In this document: positions 62,598-64,000 of the stretch, piece after piece
How the letters are laid out: every line of letters begins with the position of its first letter
How positions within the stretch are numbered: position 1 is the stretch's first letter
From: Tetrapyrgos nigripes
Lineage: Eukaryota > Basidiomycota > Agaricomycetes > Agaricales > Campanellaceae
Length of the DNA: 64,000 bases
Direction of reading: 5' to 3'
Assembly: GCA_013368315.1 (NCBI GenBank)
Contig: JAACJM010000199.1
Coordinates: 62,001-126,000, forward strand
Position numbers and translations under genes: made by a program
Notes under the pieces: generated by a model
The model's database searches: none
What the model was told of the DNA's origin: nothing
What the model saw: only the letters and a program-made list of their open reading frames with translations

Positions 62598-63373
62598 AGC
62601 CTCACATATCCATACAGTCTTCTCTACTTGATCAATGCCACTCCAAGGTCATGAAGGTCATCCAGGGGTACCAATACCTTGCTCTTCTCAATCATAGAGT
62701 TGATGGGAAAAGGCTTCACACTGTGATGGATGGTCATGTGCAGCTTGTCTGAATTTGGCTTGGGAATGATGACAACAGGTACTGCGTGCATACCAGGAAG
62801 AAGGGAAGGGAAAGAACATGAGAATCAGCCCTTATAAATCTCAATATCATGTTGATCACAAGTAAACTTGACATGAGCAGGATCTTTCAGTGGGTAGGAT
62901 CAGTCAAGAGTGGATGGTACATCTTCCTTGGAGTAGTCAGCCCATGGCCAGTAGCTGTTCTGCAGGCCTCAAAAGACAGATTCAACAAATGGACAGTTTG
63001 GGTGAGATTTGAGTAATTCTTCAAGTCAGTTTACATTGATCAGAGTAGTGATGAAAAAAAGTTCTGGGTTGTCCCTGATTGTTTTTAACACCACAGAATC
63101 TAATTTTTCTTGATCAGGTATGTCAGGTAAAGCTTCCATAAACTCTGTTGCATCTGCTAATGTCAACCTCCTCTTTCCACACTTCTCATTTTCCCCCTCT
63201 CCCCATACTAAATTCCTTGCATATCTTGGCCTCCTCTTCAATCTTCTTCTCAGCTCCAACATCCAATCTGGCTCACTTTGCAATGCACTTGTCTCAAGTA
63301 TGTCCCCCATCTCGGCAAATTGAGCAGATATGGGCCCAATTACCGTCTTTTGCCAACCTACTACATTTCCCAA
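62598..63373 (-). pseudogene. gag/RT N-terminal region of the DIRS-like element
   Basis: Minus-strand frames give a C-S-I-C-R-D-G-G-H-T-x-D-K-C zinc knuckle (about 63,300; its last part follows a stop), a helical region (ELRRRLKRRPRYARNLVWG), and RDNPELFFITTLINVN*. Then follow LEELLKSHPNCPFVESVF*, YWPWADYSKEDVPS, HAVPVVIIPKPNSDK and VPLDDLHDLGVALIK, all typical of the segment just before the RT palm in fungal DIRS/Ngaro elements. Several stops are present. The last codons GYVRLV join those at 52,718 exactly. Confidence 0.7.
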
Positions 63374-63480
63374 GTTCCAGAGTCTGCAGATATTGTCAAT
63401 GATGTTGAAACAACAGCTGGAAGATGTATTAGGGAAGGATGTTTTAGCGACTGGGGAGGGAATGGCGATCCATGTGAGGT

Positions 63481-64000
63481 AAAGTCCATTGAATTGGTGT
63501 CATGACATCTATATTTGGTACTATTTATTTCTTCTTATCTCCGTATCCTCAGATCTTTACACCATATGACTCTTGTTCCACATGCTACAGCTTTCTTTAC
63601 AGCTTCCTTTACAGCTTTACTTTTACATATATAAACCCTGTCCTGACACCTGGTTCCCCATCTTGACCTCTTCATCGTTGGGACCAGGTGTGTATCTCCC
63701 TTTTCATTACTTCTTTCACCTTTACTGATGGGCACTGTAGTTCCAGTACTTATTGCTGTCTGTTAGGTATTTAATACATTCTTCGTTGTTGGGACCAGTT
63801 CCAGTACTTATTGCTGTCTGTTAGTTGAGTTGAGCCCATAGCTCATTATCACTATCTAAGCACTTGCCTCTTTGTGACAATTGGTTTGTGTCTGAGAGTA
63901 GGGCATCTCATCACATGGAGACTTTCTGACATACTGCCTTGTCATAATTGATGATGTTGATGTGCTGGGATGTGTTGATGAGGGATTTGAAAAGATCATT
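63481..64000. other. No supported gene; short direct repeat
   Basis: AGTTCCAGTACTTATTGCTG (continuing TCTGTTAG) occurs twice, near 63,739 and 63,798, next to GTTGGGACCAG copies. Possibly the 5' untranslated end of the DIRS-like element. No coding frame is supported. Confidence 0.4.

Overview
The window looks like genomic DNA of an agaricomycete (mushroom-forming basidiomycete). The genes have many short introns (about 45-90 nt, GT..AG). The families present are typical of that group: metacaspases with an H-x-R-C block after the catalytic Cys, a heme-thiolate peroxygenase, a TET/JBP-like dioxygenase, tyrosine-recombinase retrotransposons and Harbinger relics. No search could be run; family calls rest on motifs read in translated exons, and intron boundaries were placed by hand.

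The left part (1-27,200) is mostly ordinary host sequence. It holds the end of a membrane-protein gene, a 7-exon NAD(P)-dependent reductase/epimerase (1446-3167), a probable secreted Cys protein on the minus strand (3423-4260), and a large ZNFX1-type RNA helicase with CCCH, NFX1-type and C-terminal zinc motifs (5796-14394). Two metacaspase genes follow on the minus strand (14562-16436 and 19465-21937) with a decayed caspase-like relic between them (17504-17960). Next come a WRAP53/TCAB1-like WD40 gene (23916-25897) and a small hypothetical gene (26292-27133).

The middle (27,200-46,300) mixes genes and mobile DNA. It contains tandem-repeat tracts, a hypothetical gene with possible zinc-binding clusters (27972-29797), a minisatellite, a 5'-only peroxygenase gene followed by an SR-repeat ORF, and a Harbinger/PIF transposase relic. 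A TET/JBP-like 2OG-Fe(II) dioxygenase gene (36595-39035) lies tail to tail, about 70 bp apart, with a transposase-like gene (39106-42210) backed by a minisatellite. After that come a 593-bp foldback element, a tyrosine-recombinase 3' fragment, and a second copy of the TCAB1 tail plus its neighbour gene (44877-46222).

The right part (48,170-64,000) is one degenerate DIRS/Ngaro-like retrotransposon on the minus strand (order gag, RT, RNase H, tyrosine recombinase). Two later insertions split it. One is a 1,636-bp Tc1/mariner element with very long terminal inverted repeats and a TA target duplication. The other is a 9,873-bp near-palindromic element with about 1.25-kb terminal inverted repeats, CACTG termini and an ACT target duplication; its interior is almost entirely a 9-bp satellite that flips strand near 57,215. 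Removing either insertion restores an RT/RNase H reading frame, which fixes the order of events. The most notable items are this palindromic satellite element and the dioxygenase/transposase-like gene pair.
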